From positions 930,001-994,000 of the forward strand of contig JAHNUO010000003.1 of assembly GCA_019787685.1 (NCBI GenBank): 64,000 bases of DNA, given 5' to 3'. The notes beneath the pieces are model-generated. The model worked only from the letters and a program-made list of their open reading frames with translations, made no database searches and was not told the origin of the DNA. Positions 46,011 through 58,425 of this stretch are shown in pieces. Origin of the DNA: Chiua virens (taxonomy: Eukaryota; Basidiomycota; Agaricomycetes; Boletales; Boletaceae). The translations under genes were made by a program, and so were the position numbers. The stretch's first letter is position 1; each line of letters opens with the position of its first letter.

Positions 46011-47787
46011 TTAACCTACACGTCTACGCATATCGGTCGGCGACTCGGATTTCATGCCAATCATACGTTCCACAGCCGCCTGTTGTGATTTGAGACATGA
46101 GCAATCTGATCTGACCGCCGATGACAATGACGACGTTACCTGAGCCTGATCCCAATTCATGGTGTCGTCGTCGTCATCGTCGTCCTCTTTTTCCTCGTTT
46201 CCAGCGCCAAGTCCCCATCCGCCTGTGTTCGCGTGCTGTCGTTCTAACCGTAACGATGGCATACCTCTCCGGTCGCGATTGTCCATCGCGCCCAAGCGTG
46301 GCGTCTCGTTCCCCTCGTTCCCACCTTCGTCTTCCGCATCCGCGTCTGCGTCGTCCGTGGGTGTGTTTCCACTCCCTACGGGTGGTGCCGCCGCGGGCCA
46401 TCCACCCGCCGTCAAAATCATCCGTTTCATGTCGTGCCCCCCGATGCGACCGCGCCGGTCTCGAGGGATGCCTGCGGACAAGAAACTTGGCGTCGACGCG
46501 CGCTGCACCGTTAGTGCGCACGCGTACGATTGACGTGGTGTGTGCTGAGGGGTAGGTGCTCGAGCGTGATGTTGTGCCTGTGAGTAAAGTCGGAGGAGGT
46601 CTGCGATGGTTGCTTCCCCCGCACTCGGTTCGACATCTGGTGTGCGGAGGGAAAGGGTCGGTGAAGGTGGGCGTACGCGTCGCTCCGAGGTGAGGACGAG
46701 TAGCCTAGAATGTCGTCAGGACGCTGCGTCTTGTAGAAAAGGTGACACTTACATTTGTTGTAGTCTGGGCTGACGGTATGAGCCTAGTCTCACGAGGGTC
46801 TCCTTGCATTGTGTTGGTGAGAGTAAATTGTACAATCGGTTATGTAGAGGTACAATAACGCGGTCACGGAACGCGCAGAGCGCGACACTCCGAACATCGA
46901 TTGTCGGCGAAAAGACAACGTGCGACCCTACCGTCTGCCCTGTTTTGGCACCTTGACGCGTTGGTGAGCTAGTGCGATGTTGTTTCGCAGTACGGTGCAG
47001 TGACGTTAGTAACGGGTCAGTTTGCAACGGCAGCAAAACCTAAGTGAGCATCACATTGAATTGAGCGATATGATGACCATCTGATGTGATACTCACTCCT
47101 TCGACATATGGTAGAATGTGGTCCCAGAAAAAGGACCATAATTCAACTAATCGAGTGGGTAGTAACTCATCAGACAAAGAAGCGATCTTCGCGTTTATGG
47201 TGACCATTCCTGCCCCAATCAGTGCCCGTGCATCGGTGGCGAGAGTCGTCAAAGCCCTCGATGGCGACGCCGCCAGAACTGTCTGGATATGCCGTCTCAC
47301 AAGCGTGTTCAGGTCCTCTCTGCAGAGCGGTCAACATCGTTGGCAAGCATCGTTATTAAGAACTTACATCGGCACACGTAACGGCTCTTCATTAAACAAT
47401 GGCAGAACATGCACATGCAGCGTGCCCCAGGGATTATCCTTGTCCGTCGTCCGCCGCCGCGCCGCTCAGCGCCGTTAATCCCGTGGGTATGTGATGAACC
47501 AGGGACGAGAGTGGCCGCAGAAGGTGAGGTGGATGGTGCGAGGGTCAATGTTGATGCAGAGGCGTTGGATGCAAGCGACGTTGTAAGAGCAGGGTTGAGA
47601 CCTGCAAGTGTGCCGAGTCGATGCATCTCTCGTGTGACGAGTTTGGCGTCGTATGTGCGTGCCGAGAGCTGTGAATGATGAAAGGTTGAATCGGTGCAAT
47701 AGAGAGCGTGCTATCTCCGCCCGAACTCACCTTGGTCGGTGACGTGTGGACCTTGTTGGCAGTGCTCGATGAAGCAGCAGAGGTCAT
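46011..47787 (-). CDS. HbrB/Bit61/PRR5-like TORC2 subunit
   Basis: The conserved HbrB block spans several exons: KLSARTYDAKLVTREMHRLG, NPWGTLHVHVLPLFNEEPLR, IEDLNTLVRRHIQTVLA, LWSFFWDHILPYVEGVLLPL, DVRSVALCAFRDRVIVPLHN and RLQQMLLVL. The C-terminal tail is acidic and low complexity (a run of Asp near residue 480) and ends with AAVERMIGMKSESP. Introns near 47371-47324, 47096-47043 and 46749-46700 and the last one near 46142-46082 are GT-AG. A frame correction is needed between GINGAERRG and NPWGTL near 47440. HbrB/Bit61 proteins bind Rictor/Avo3 in TORC2, which controls polarity and sphingolipid signalling. The ATG at 47787 (MTSAASSS) is the chosen start; more N-terminal sequence may lie upstream to about 48050. 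Confidence 0.78.
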
Positions 47788-48520
47788 GCTTGTTACTAAT
47801 ATATCCTTATGTGTAGTAGTTTGATTCATTGAGGGTGAGATTGCACTTTGTGATCAAGATGAGCACGGAGAGCACGAGAAGGCGATGCTTTGCTGTGGGT
47901 GGCAGTGCTCAAAGGAAAGAAACTAGGGCGCTTCTGAGTCTGCTGATACAGCGGCTGATGCAACGTGCCAATGGAGAAAAGAGGATCCGAGCTAAGGGTA
48001 TTGACGTTGGCGTTATTACGCGGCGCTGCGTCAACAGCGTCTAGGAACATGATCAGTATGCACAACCAAGAACAGATTGGGATGCCGACGGCGATGGAAC
48101 AAAGATGATGAAGTGAAACAAACCGGGATGCCCAGTACGGGCTGGTCGCGGGGTTGCGTCACCAGAAGACGCTGTGCGACGATGATCGCTACGACTTTGT
48201 CCGACTCTGTCCGAGCCGCTGCCCTTGGTCACTGGTGGCTTCCTCGACCGACTTGAACACGCTAGAGGTCGGCGAGGAAGGCTCACTGTCATATGACCAT
48301 TTACCGAGACCGACTCGGAGGAACATAGCTGGGCAGTACCGACGGCCAACGAGAAGATACGTGACAGGATTGGGAAAGAAATATCACTGACCTTGAACTA
48401 TTTGAACGACGTGTGTGCAGTTTTGCCAGTGGACGTTTTGACCTGCTCGACTCCTAATCGTGGCTGTGTAAATGTAGCTTGACTTGAACACTAGAAAAAC
48501 TTTTGTCTGATATCAATACT
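47788..48520. promoter_or_regulatory. Divergent region between HbrB-like and Spc34-like genes
   Basis: About 730 bp. A minus-strand open stretch at 48042-47826 (MFLDAVDAAPRNN onward, Ser/Thr/Pro-rich) could be an extra 5' exon of the HbrB-like gene, but I could not join it in frame. Otherwise no gene seen. Confidence 0.35.
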
Positions 48521-50413
48521 ATGCCATCGCTCTCCGACCGCATCGACCACCTCGCGACAACAGCCAAAGCAATCCACACGGCTGCCGCCGCCATCGTACC
48601 CAGCGAAGATAACCCAGTTCCTCGCAAAATCCCTTTCACCCGCGCCGTCCTCGATACATCCCTTGGTGACCTCATTCGCGACATCGATGCTTCCGAACTC
48701 GGCCTCTTCACTATCGTACCTGCCCCGGACGCCGATGTACGCAAGCAGACAGACAATCCAACGCGTCGGGGCGAGATTTCTCGTGTCGCGTTTCCTGGCG
48801 CCACGCCTCTCAAGAGACGACCTCCCACTGGCAGGCGAGATGACATGTTCAAACCCAAGGAGTATGAACCGGAGGTGTATGCTCATGCCGCCCTCAAGTA
48901 CTTGGATCGATAGTACGTGTCTCGTTACCACTGCTTCTTCTCAATGGAGCGTAATTCACCCTCAGTCAGTCCATACGACCGATGCCGCGCGCTCGTTCCC
49001 AAGTGATTGCATTAATTGAACAACTCGACGAAACGAGGGATAATATCAAGAAACTGAACGAGAGTCTGCAAGAGGTTCGTGTGCTGCACAAAAAAGAAAA
49101 ACGATTGACCATCATGACATGTAGTTGACTAGCGCAGGAATCACTTCAGGTCCATCAGCCCCAACCACCGGCGTCGCCGAAGAGGAGTATCGGATCACTG
49201 ATCTACAGAATCGTCTCGCAGAGTTACGAAGCCAGGTATAGTCAATCCATCGTACCCTAAATCTACCAAATCCTCGACCATTTACAGAAAGATGCCATGC
49301 TCCGATCAAACGAACCTAAACAAGCCTCGAAGCCAAAGGCGGCTCCCAAGCCCATTCCGAAACCATCACGCACGCCTTCTCCAGAACCAGAACCGGGAAA
49401 TCACGAAGACGCGTTTTGGACGACGCCGGTCACATCCGGTCGCACTCTACGATTTACCGATAGACTTCTGGCAGATGAACCTGACTTTGCGGAGTTGTCC
49501 GCAATTTCTGTTAGCCCGGGACCTGCTCCTCCAAAATCTGTCCTTGCACGTTTGGCCGCCGGCAGTGCCACGACAGACAAGCATTCTGGTACACTGACTA
49601 AGGACAATGTATTTGGGGGGCCTGGTGAAGATGAAGATGCTGAGGATCTGCATGACCAATCCAGTCTCCTGGAGGAACCTGAACTCGATCCCGATGCCTC
49701 AGTTCTTGATGCGCCGGATGCTGAGACTGAGGAAACCGAGGAAGGTTCAGATGAGGAGAAGACAATCATACTCACAAAAGTAATAAAAGAGACGCCAGAC
49801 AGCCCCTTGCTTTCTTCCTCTGTCAACACCCAACCACAGCCTCCGCAATTGGCCGAGGCACAATTAGACTCGGATCCTCCGTCGAAAGCGGCCAAGGTTC
49901 GCCCGAATCCAGAATTGGAGAAAATTATCGCGAGTGTCCACCTCTTTTTTCTTTTCCTTCCTCTTTCCTCATTGAAATGCACCGCAGTCTCGCATATGGA
50001 GCACTGTTGGTGATATCCTGCTCCCTGGACAAAGTGGCGGGAAGCCACCTCGAGCGCAGGAAACTCTGTACGCATTCGCTATCGCTTGTGTCGCTCCTTC
50101 TATTGTTGACTGCATAGTTTCCAGCGATCTCATCGAATCTTTGGCTCGTTCGCCTTCTCCTAACTCTCCAACGCCATCGATATCCTCGATGACCTCCTGC
50201 ACTTCGGCAACCACCAGTCCAACGCCTCACCAAGTGAACACTGCTCAGCTTCTCCGCGTGCTACTTACGGCTCCTAACCATGCGATACCTCTAAATCAAT
50301 TGAAAGTAGCTATTGGAAGCACCAGGGCGCTTTATGCTTGCGTAGCGAAGAAGCTGATTAGAATTGACAGGGGTAGTGGGGAGCAAGTCGTATTATTTGA
50401 TGTGGGAATTTGA
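48521..50413 (+). CDS. DASH complex Spc34-like protein with long C-terminal extension
   Basis: The N-terminal 130 residues resemble the Spc34 domain: SLSDRIDHLATTAKAI, then LDTSLGDLIRDIDASELGLF, and in the next exons KPKEYEPEVYAHAALKYLDR joined to YQSIRPMPRARSQVIALIEQ, followed by a coiled coil (ETRDNIKKLNESLQE). Spc34 helps the DASH ring couple kinetochores to microtubules. Unusually, the frame continues through acidic, Pro-rich sequence to a compact C-terminal domain (NTAQLLRVLLTAPNHAIPLN, ALYACVAKKLIRIDRG) that looks like a winged helix. Introns follow LDR (phase 2), SLQE, ELRSQ and near EKIIA; the last junction is uncertain. Family assignment rests on short motifs and could be wrong. Confidence 0.55.
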
Positions 50414-52452
50414 AGTTGAACGCACGGGTGCGACATACTTCACGCTTGTTTCATGAAATGTGGAATTATTGTCCCGGAAATCTTACGAGTATCATCCTAC
50501 AGTACTAATATGGCTTTTAAATCTGGTTAGATTGGTGTCATGGCTATGCAAGGAATGCATCAAGAATGAATCATTGGGCGAAGACTGATCGATTTCACAC
50601 TAGCCGGGGTTCTGGCCCTAATTAACGACTAGCGGACCGTCATTGGCCCCAAAATCAACCCCTTAATGCTGGAATAAGGGCAGTCATTCGATAGTCCAAT
50701 ATAGGCGGACCCAGTGGTATTGAATGAGTTCACAGTCTATTCCGAATTCGGTGCACTGAGGTTGATGTGAATGCTTTTGGTTTACCTGAGAGTCCGGCGC
50801 TGTTGAAGCCGGCTCAAAAGGTATCCAGACAGAAGGTGTCGGGATCCATAAAGACCGTGAAACCACCAGGCCCTGTGCATTCAGTTTGAATGAATCAACT
50901 CTGGGTCTCGAAAAGAATTTACATACGCTGCAATCTGAATCATCACACGCATGAGTCGTGGGAAGGAAGATAAGGGAAGAAGGGAAGGGTAAGAAGTGTG
51001 GATGTCGCATGTGTGATCGTCTACCAGCGTCAGATACGCAATCACGGCCCAGGTTCACCGACAGCCGCCAAGTAAAAGGCGACGGACGTTACAATACAGG
51101 AAAACAGGCTGTGATGTTAAATGTGCCACCGGATCTTAGTCAAATCCACGTACTGTATATTGGATATTCCCCACAGCGTTGCAGTCAATCTCTGAAGTGG
51201 ACTGCAACATATAATCTCAGAGAAGCTCTTCCGAGTCACCACCCATTTGTAATATTAATGTGTAGAGTCAACGGTGGAAGGATCATTGAACCTAGCTTAG
51301 GTCGAATTGTCTCCGAGCGCAATTAACTGCAGCTTCCAGGACTCGGCTGGTATGTGAGGTCATTGTCAATGGTGAGCCTCTGACCGCAAGGAGTCGGAAG
51401 GACAGCCTTCGTACGTTAGGCAAAGAAGCTTTAAGAACTTGTTACTAACATATGGTTTGAACTTGAAGTGATCGGGCCGCTTGCGGCCTGCTTACTCATC
51501 CACTCGGGCACAGCATGTAAGTATTTCCCATGACTTATATGACTTATTACCATGCAACCAGTGAAAATTGAAATTGAAAGCCAAAGCTAGCTACAGACGT
51601 ACGCTTCTTGAACAGGCAATAATACTGTACAGGTCTTTTTTTTTCGAATTTTTTATTCCTAGCCTGTTAATGTTTTAACCAATTGCGCCGGTAGTGCGAC
51701 TTGACAACATGGGAAGAATTATCGTCAGGCTGCCGTGAGGCACCTTTCGCGTCATTCTGCACGTTGCTGCATGAACTGAGCTGGTGACCACTGTGAACTT
51801 AATATTCCACCGATCGAACCAGAGCCACTGCTAAATCCACATCCACACTCCAAGACCCACACGGCTTCCTCCCAAGTCGCCGGTCTGGATACTTGTGGTG
51901 CACACGACATTTGTATCTCAGGCATCACAGGCTGGATCTGGTTATCAGATGCCACTTCACGAGGCTCATTGGCATTGATCACGGGGCCTGAGTCGACCCT
52001 CTTTTGATCTCCATCATCCGCAAAACTTCGCCTGGCAAACGCATGTTGCAGGGTCACTTCTAAGAAGCCCACCAGCGTCGGAGTCTCCATTTAGATATTT
52101 GTGTTTTCTGCTTGTTTTCTGGCTTGTTTTATGATTAGTAAGTGATCGATCCACCAGAAAGAGTCGGGCTGAGCCGAGTGAACTGCAGGCATGCCTCAAG
52201 CACAGCAGCCAGCAAGGGACACCCAACGCATGTTTGCATATGCCAGTAAACCCACCGTTTATCGACTTATGGCCGTGCCTCTATCAGTGCTTACTGTAAC
52301 GCTTTCGAACGAGGTCCTTCACGTCGACTCAAGTCCACCAACTCTTTCGTCCTAACGTCTCAAGTCCATCGTTCGTTATTTATCGCAACAGGCAGTCTTC
52401 CAATCGCTGGCAGTCGATTCAGGATCCGCAGTGCAAACCGCCTGTGGTGTCG
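50414..52452. other. 2 kb gene-poor region
   Basis: No well-supported gene apart from one weak minus-strand frame at 51752-52090. It includes a run of eight or nine T at about 51637-51645 and the promoter of the GTPase-kinase gene. No mobile element features seen. Confidence 0.4.
51752..52090 (-). CDS. Possible small hypothetical protein, 112 aa (weak)
   Basis: Starts METPTLVGFLEVTLQHAFAR and ends SSQWSPAQFMQQRAE. Codon use and composition are acceptable, but no family, signal peptide or intron supports it. It may be a chance frame. Confidence 0.28.
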   Translation of the reverse strand: METPTLVGFLEVTLQHAFARRSFADDGDQKRVDSGPVINANEPREVASDNQIQPVMPEIQMSCAPQVSRPATWEEAVWVLECGCGFSSGSGSIGGILSSQWSPAQFMQQRAE

Positions 52453-54852
52453 ATGTCGGCCAAAGTCAAGGTTAGTTCGAAGCTGACATCCCGTCCACTG
52501 ATAAGCTGACAGGCCAACCGCACTCTCATCCAGCGTAATATTGTCTTTTTTGGAGAAACAGGCGCGGGGAAAAGCTCGGCCATTAACCTCCTCCTTCGGG
52601 GTGGCACTCCAGCCCGAGTTTCCAATGACGCTCAACCGTGCACACAAGCGCATGAATGTCACGAGACTACACTAGGCGGCAGGATGTATAACCTTTGGGA
52701 CACCCGTGGTCTCGGTGGTGGGGTGATGTTTTTTCGTACCTTTTTTGGAGGAAAATCAGCAAAAGAACTCAAGAAGTTCCTCAAAGAAAGACACGAGAAG
52801 CGCGAGATCGACCTCATTGTATTCTGCATTCGCGGATCCAGGACTACCAAGGCGTCATTGAAGTATTACAACGAATTTTGCGCCATCACACGTCAGCTGG
52901 CTGCTCCGGTGGTCCTCGTGGTAACGCATCTGGAAAGAGTAGAGGAGGATATGGAGGGTTGGTGGAAGCAAAATTCCGCTTTTCTCAGGGAATATAACAT
53001 GGAATTCGATAACCACGCCTGCGTCACCACGCTTCCAGACCACCGTCTCACCTCCGAATCCAAGGATAAGCTCGTCGACGTCATCACTAAAGAGTATGAT
53101 TGGAACGTGGAACGTAATGGATCTTATTTCGGGTCCCGAGTCCGTAAATCCCCCCCTGCTGCGCCGGTTCGCTCGGGAATGTCGAGTGTCTTCAAGCCCC
53201 GCGAGGATCGCCGGGATCCCACTCGTCGCCATAATTCTGCAGGCCCTTCCAGTCCTTCCACGATAGGAGATTCGAGTTTTCATACAGCCAATGGGGGCCG
53301 GTGCTACCAACGCCCGTTATGGAACTCCCAACTCATTCCAGTGCGTCTGCCACCCCAAAGTTGCCGCCCATCGACACAAATCACCTGGGAGGCGGTCCTC
53401 TGTTACAGTCCTCCAACACAGAATCATCCAGTACGGGATCTTCGGTGCCCTCAATGTTAGACAACAGGTGCGTTAGCATTATTATCCCAAGCTCCTGAGT
53501 TAAGGAATACGTGAAGTCCACTCAGCAGTCACGCTTCGCACTCCGAGCTGCCCTCTTGTAGTACATACCACACTGCGTATTCTATTCTGCAACCCTGCGC
53601 AGACGGAAAAGAAGGTTTGTCTCTAACCCCCTTGAATGTTTCCATCCAACTGAGTCCTTGTGAGATCCTCAAGGCCAAGAGTCCTTCAAATATGTGAATG
53701 CCATAATCAGGAGAAGGGCAAGTTATGCATCCCGACGTGGTGCTTTCGGAGATATCTGGGAGTGTGACCTAATCTTGGGGGAAACTTCCTGTATTGTAGG
53801 GCTTCTTGCAGAATATTTGAGCTTCACTGATAAAGAGCAGGTTGCAGTGAAAGCTATGAATACGAGTCCTAATGGCTCCAAGGACCTGGAGTCTGTTGAG
53901 AGGGTAATTTTTGGGTTCTTCCGTCTACCAGAATGATTGACCATTCATTTGTTTCAGACACTTCGCAGGGAGATGAAAGTTTGGGGGAGACTACAACACA
54001 GTAACATTGTCCCACTTCTCGGTACGGTGTCCGGCTTTGGACCCTTGTTGAGTATGGTCAGCCCGTGGTTCCGCAATGGATCTCTATCTTCCTATCTCCC
54101 GCGTCGCCAGAGATCGATGATGGAGAAACACTGTCTGGTAGGTTTGAGTTCATGACTCAGATGGCGATACACTGAACAATGTCGCGGCAGCTTGGAGATA
54201 TTGCAGCTGGGCTACATTATCGTACGTGTCACTTGAGCACCATGATTTCAATGAGCCTTATCATTCTCACAGTCCACAGTCAAGGCGTTGTTCACGGTGA
54301 CCTTCACAGCGTACGTTCACTACCAGAACTGGCTATGAAATAGATCAGGCTAATCGAGCGCCTTCGACAGGATAATGTTCTCATTGATGATCATGGGAGG
54401 GCTTGCCTCATTGACTTTGGTTTCTCAATGATCAATGAATTCGTGGGAACACCGTACCTCAAATCTAGCCTCTGCGGTGGTTTTCAGTTCGCAGATCCTG
54501 CACTGGTCAAACGAGTCAATGGTCCGGAAGGGCAGGAAAAGGGACTTTATCCTAGCGAGTCCTGTGACGTGTACTCTTTTGGGGGATTGATGCTTCACGT
54601 TTGTTAACCCATTTACTGCGTGACTTCGTGGCTGATAGATCATTGTAGGTCCTGTCCGGAAAGAAACCATACGATGGAATGCCATTAGGTACCCTCTTTC
54701 TGACGGTCCTGGATGGACAACGGCCCCAGATACCGTCTGACGATGTGCATATTCCTCCTTGGCACAAGTCACTAATGAGAAGATGCTGGGAACAGGAAGA
54801 GGACAGACGTCCGTCGGCCCATGGCCTTGTGATTCTATTCGAACGGAATTGA
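52453..54852 (+). CDS. P-loop GTPase fused to a TKL-like protein kinase
   Basis: Exon 1 encodes MSAKVK; a 43-nt intron leads to the GTPase domain, with G1 GETGAGKS at residues 20-27, the G3 position reading DTRG instead of DTAG, and VVTHLE at the G4 position. A Ser/Pro linker follows (about 53150-53460). The kinase domain then has a Gly loop (RGAFGDIWE), the ATP-binding Lys in QVAVKAM, the catalytic loop HGDLHSDNVLID (HGD instead of HRD, usual in agaricomycete TKL kinases), DFG in LIDFGFS, and the C-lobe CDVYSFGGLMLH. Short GT-AG introns cut the kinase at VER, HCL, LHY, LHS and LMLH with consistent phases. Two extra bases lie in the linker, one near 53290 and one at 53335/53336 (tcA/T). The linker-kinase junction (53461-53700) has no clear single splice path, so two adjacent genes remain possible. 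Confidence 0.72.
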
Positions 54853-55349
54853 TGTCCGCATTCGAAAGTTCCTAGTCCTTTCTTTTTCGTCCCCCCCCCG
54901 GCAGAGCCGGGGACATTCCCAGTCCCACTGTGGGTTCATTTCTGGCAACTTATTTTCATTCTAAGAAGACTCGACATGTGTCATGCTATGCATTCGACCC
55001 CATTTTCAGGTCCATACTTCAAGTGTAACTTTAGCTCCAACTTGAACCCTAGCGCATGCCCTTGCCAGCTATTACTGTAATAGGTACTGTATCCACTATG
55101 ACTAGTAGTTCTCGGACTCGCGGTCTCTGTTGACCTGGGCTGCCAAATATCTATAGATACCTGAGGCCTGGGTGCCGTCACTGACTGTCGTAGTCTGGTC
55201 ACCAGACCCGCCAGTACTTGTGACTAACTCTCTCACGCATGTTCGCATACAAGTTACATATCACTGGCAGTTCATCATGACTACTAGGCATGTAAATAGT
55301 TTAAAGTGAGCACAGTTCCCCACGGACATAATCCTTATCATCAATATTC
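54853..55349. other. Intergenic, with C-run hairpin at 54896-54912
   Basis: About 500 bp between the kinase stop and the first SDR start. It holds a run of nine C at 54891-54899 overlapping a perfect 7-bp hairpin (CCCCGGC-AGA-GCCGGGG, 54896-54912) 44 nt after the stop codon, preceded by TTTCTTTTTC. This is probably 3' UTR structure. No gene seen. Confidence 0.5.
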
Positions 55350-56450
55350 ATGCCATCGGCCGCCAAAGTCTGGTTAGGTGAGTCCTCCGACTTTTTCTTG
55401 ACCTCCAGACGACTTCCTGCAATAGCATATCCTAATGGCGTGTGTCAGTAACCGGTGCATCCGCTGGGTTTGGTCGCGCAATGACCGAACACGCATTGCA
55501 GCAAGGAGATAACGTTGTTGCAACACTACGTAAACCGGATGCGCTCTTGGACCTCCTGTCCAAATATCCTTCGCAGCTCCTCGTCCTCTGCTTAGATGTC
55601 AGGAATCCAGATCAGATCCACGCAGTCTTCGAGAATGCACTGGAGAGGTTCGGGCGCGTTGATACTGTCCTTAACAATGCGGGATACTGCATCATCAGCG
55701 AGGCGGAAGGTATGAGCGAGGAACACGGGAGAGATCTGTTTGAAGTACTCTTCTGGGGTGCTTTCAATGTCTCCAAGGAAGCTGTCAAAATCTTCAGGGA
55801 ACGCAACGATCCTCCCGGAGGTCGTTTGTTGCAGGTGTCTTCTCGGACGGCTTTGAAAGTCGTAGCTGGTGTCGCGCATTATGCTGCTGCGTACGTAGTA
55901 ATTCACTAGGATTCACGCGCATAGTTCGACTAATTCATTCTAAAGCAAAGCAGGTAACTGGATGCATTGAATTCACATTAAGCAGGAATGCTGACTGAGG
56001 CGATGTCAGCGCTTGAATGCCTCTCAGAAGGCTTGGCTGCCGAGCTTGACCCCAACTGGAATATCAAGGTAGGTTCGCCCCACTCACAGAAGGCTCTTGT
56101 AACACGCAATCCAGATATCCATCGTGCAACCGGCGCTCTTTCGAACGAACGCGCCGTGGACTAACACCATTGAACCCATCCACTCCGCATATCATGATTC
56201 CGACCTTCCATCGTGGAGGATGCGGAATTTGTATCCCGGCGAACCTGCGGCACGCCAGTCAGATGGTGATCCGAAGAAGTTTGCTCGAGTTATGTACCGA
56301 TTGGCGTATATGGACGATCCACCCTTTTACCTCCCATTGCATCGAGTGGCTGTCCAAGCTGCGAAGACCAAAGGGGAGGGGTACATTCGGGCAGCGGATG
56401 AGTACGCTAGTTTGTCTGACGATGTTTATTTCAGCGTCGGCCAAGATTAG
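55350..56450 (+). CDS. Short-chain dehydrogenase/reductase, tandem copy 1
   Basis: Exon 1 encodes MPSAAKVWL and joins across an intron to VTGASAGFGR, the TGxxxGxG Rossmann motif. NNAG follows in VLNNAGYCI, then the catalytic Ser region (LQVSSRTA) and Tyr (HYAAA). The active-site Lys comes from an 8-nt microexon (CAAAGCAG) that completes YAAAK. The remaining exons carry SEGLAAELDPNWNIK and the C-terminal half ending SVGQD. It reduces or oxidises an alcohol/carbonyl with NAD(P)H; the substrate is unknown. It is very similar to the next gene, including identical DNA around the YMDDPPFYLPLHRVA segment, which indicates recent duplication. No frameshift is needed. Confidence 0.87.
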
Positions 56451-57121
56451 GTAGCCGGGGAAGGTCACGGTGTGTATGTAAGGTGCTACTTCAAAGATAT
56501 TACAGGTAGGCCTGCTTAGGGACCAAGGCCTTTCTCGTCATCATGGTACTATGGGCGTTCGCCCATAGGTGTATATATATTGATTTGTGGAAATTGTCAA
56601 CTGGTGGGCCATATCACTAGCACTGTAGCCCTCACACTGCAGTACTGATCATTCAAGCTGGACCGACAGGTCCGTTTTACACGCCGTAGCGATCATTAGT
56701 AGTAGTGATCAAGATATATTTGCTAGTCATACAATGGTAGAAAAAGATATCACCGAAATTTAGACACTGGGCGGCCGGGCGGGCCGCCGCAGACAGCGTT
56801 TAATCCCATTTAATCCCGCTTACCAATAATCTTATGGTACGACAAGCTCCAATCCTCAACGTTACAGTAACCAACGTCCAACGTTCAACGTTCAGCGCTC
56901 AGCAGTCACATCCACCAATTTCCCTTTTATATACTGCCTACTTCCGACTCAATGGTGACGTCACTCCCGGATGATGAGCATACTCACTCCTGCTGATCCA
57001 TATAATCGCGGATTCATCACGCAAGCTGCCGGGTATGGGCGTACGGGACTCGGAAGCAGTGTAAGTTTTGCATGATCATCCGATTTCCCGAGAATTGATG
57101 TCTCACGACCGTCAGATATCA
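56451..57121. other. Intergenic between SDR copies 1 and 2
   Basis: About 670 bp. It contains a GC-rich palindromic stretch (GCGGCCGGGCGGGCCGC near 56770), a short repeat of TTTAATCCC at 56799-56820 and repeated CAACGTT-like units at about 56858-56895. It is the presumed promoter of copy 2. No gene seen. Confidence 0.45.
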
Positions 57122-58232
57122 ATGTCATCCATCTCAAAGGTCTGGCTAGGTGAGCCCTTCAATAATTCGATCTCAGACGAGCCTTTTCCTGCAGTAACAT
57201 ATCCTAATGTCTTGTGTCAGTAACTGGTGCATCCAGTGGGTTCGGTCGCGCAGTCTCCGAACATGCATTACGACAGGGAGATAACGTTGTTGCAACACTA
57301 CGTAAACCGGACGCACTCTTGGATCTCCTGTCCAAATATCCTTCGCAGCTCCTCGTCCTCTGCTTAGATGTCAAGAATCCAGATCAGATCCGCGCAATCT
57401 TTGAGAATGCGCTAGAGAAGTTTGGCCGTGTTGATGTTGTGCTTAATAATGCAGGATTTGGCATCATTAACGAGGCGGAAGGTATGAGCGAAGAACGAGG
57501 GAGAGATCTGTTTGAAGTGCTCTTCTGGGGGGCCGTCAATGTCTCCAAGGAGGCTGTCAAGGTTTTCAGGGAACGCAACGATCCTCCTGGAGGTCGTTTA
57601 TTGCAGATATCTTCTCGGACTGCCTTGATAGTCCCACCTGGCTTTGCGCACTATGCTGCTGGGTACGCAATAATTCGCTAGTTAGTAGTATTCGTGGATT
57701 GGTTAACATTTCCCAAAGCAAAGCAGGTAATTGGATGCTCCTAAATAATAATTCTGGAAGGGATGTCGACTGAATCAATGCCAGCGCTTGAATGCTTCTC
57801 AGAAGGTTTGGCCGCCGAACTTGACCCAAGCTGGAATATCAAGGCTCGTTCATTCCATCACTTAACAGGGGTCCACTAAAGTAACACATAATCCAGATAT
57901 CCATCATCCAACCAGCTCTCTTTCGGACAAACGTGCCATGGAACACCCCAGTTGAGCCAGTTCACTCTGCATATCAGGATCCCGGCCTTCCAACGAGAAA
58001 GGTCAGGAGTGCATACTTGGCTGGTTCCGTGTCGCGCATATTTGACGGCGATCCGAGCAAGTTTGCCCGAGCTATGTACCGATTGGCATATATGGACGAT
58101 CCACCCTTTTACCTCCCATTGCATCGAGTGGCTCTCCAAGCTGCAAAGACCAAAGGGGAGGGGCTAATCCGGACAGCGGAGGAATATGTCAGTTGGTCCG
58201 ACGACGTTTACTTCAGCGTCGACCACAACTAG
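57122..58232 (+). CDS. Short-chain dehydrogenase/reductase, tandem copy 2
   Basis: Same exon layout as copy 1: exon 1 MSSISKVWL, then VTGASSGFGRAVSEHAL, VLNNAGFGI, the Ser region LQISSRTA, and Tyr in HYAAG, with the catalytic Lys again in an 8-nt CAAAGCAG microexon (YAAGK). The C-terminal exon ends FSVDHN. High amino-acid identity to copy 1 over most of the length supports recent tandem duplication. Introns are GT-AG; no frameshift. NAD(P)-dependent oxidoreductase with unknown substrate. Confidence 0.87.
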
Positions 58233-58425
58233 AAAGCTGAGGGTGTGTTGCTATGTATAGTGTGTATACAAGGAGCTCTATGCATAGTAAACCAAGGTTT
58301 TTTTCGTCAACTGTAAATTTTGGGGCAACACATGACCAACGATTGACTAAGACTCAAATATCTCATATACTATTAGTTATATTGCCGCGCGTGTTATCGG
58401 TTCCAGATCAGTTCACTCGGTGTTC

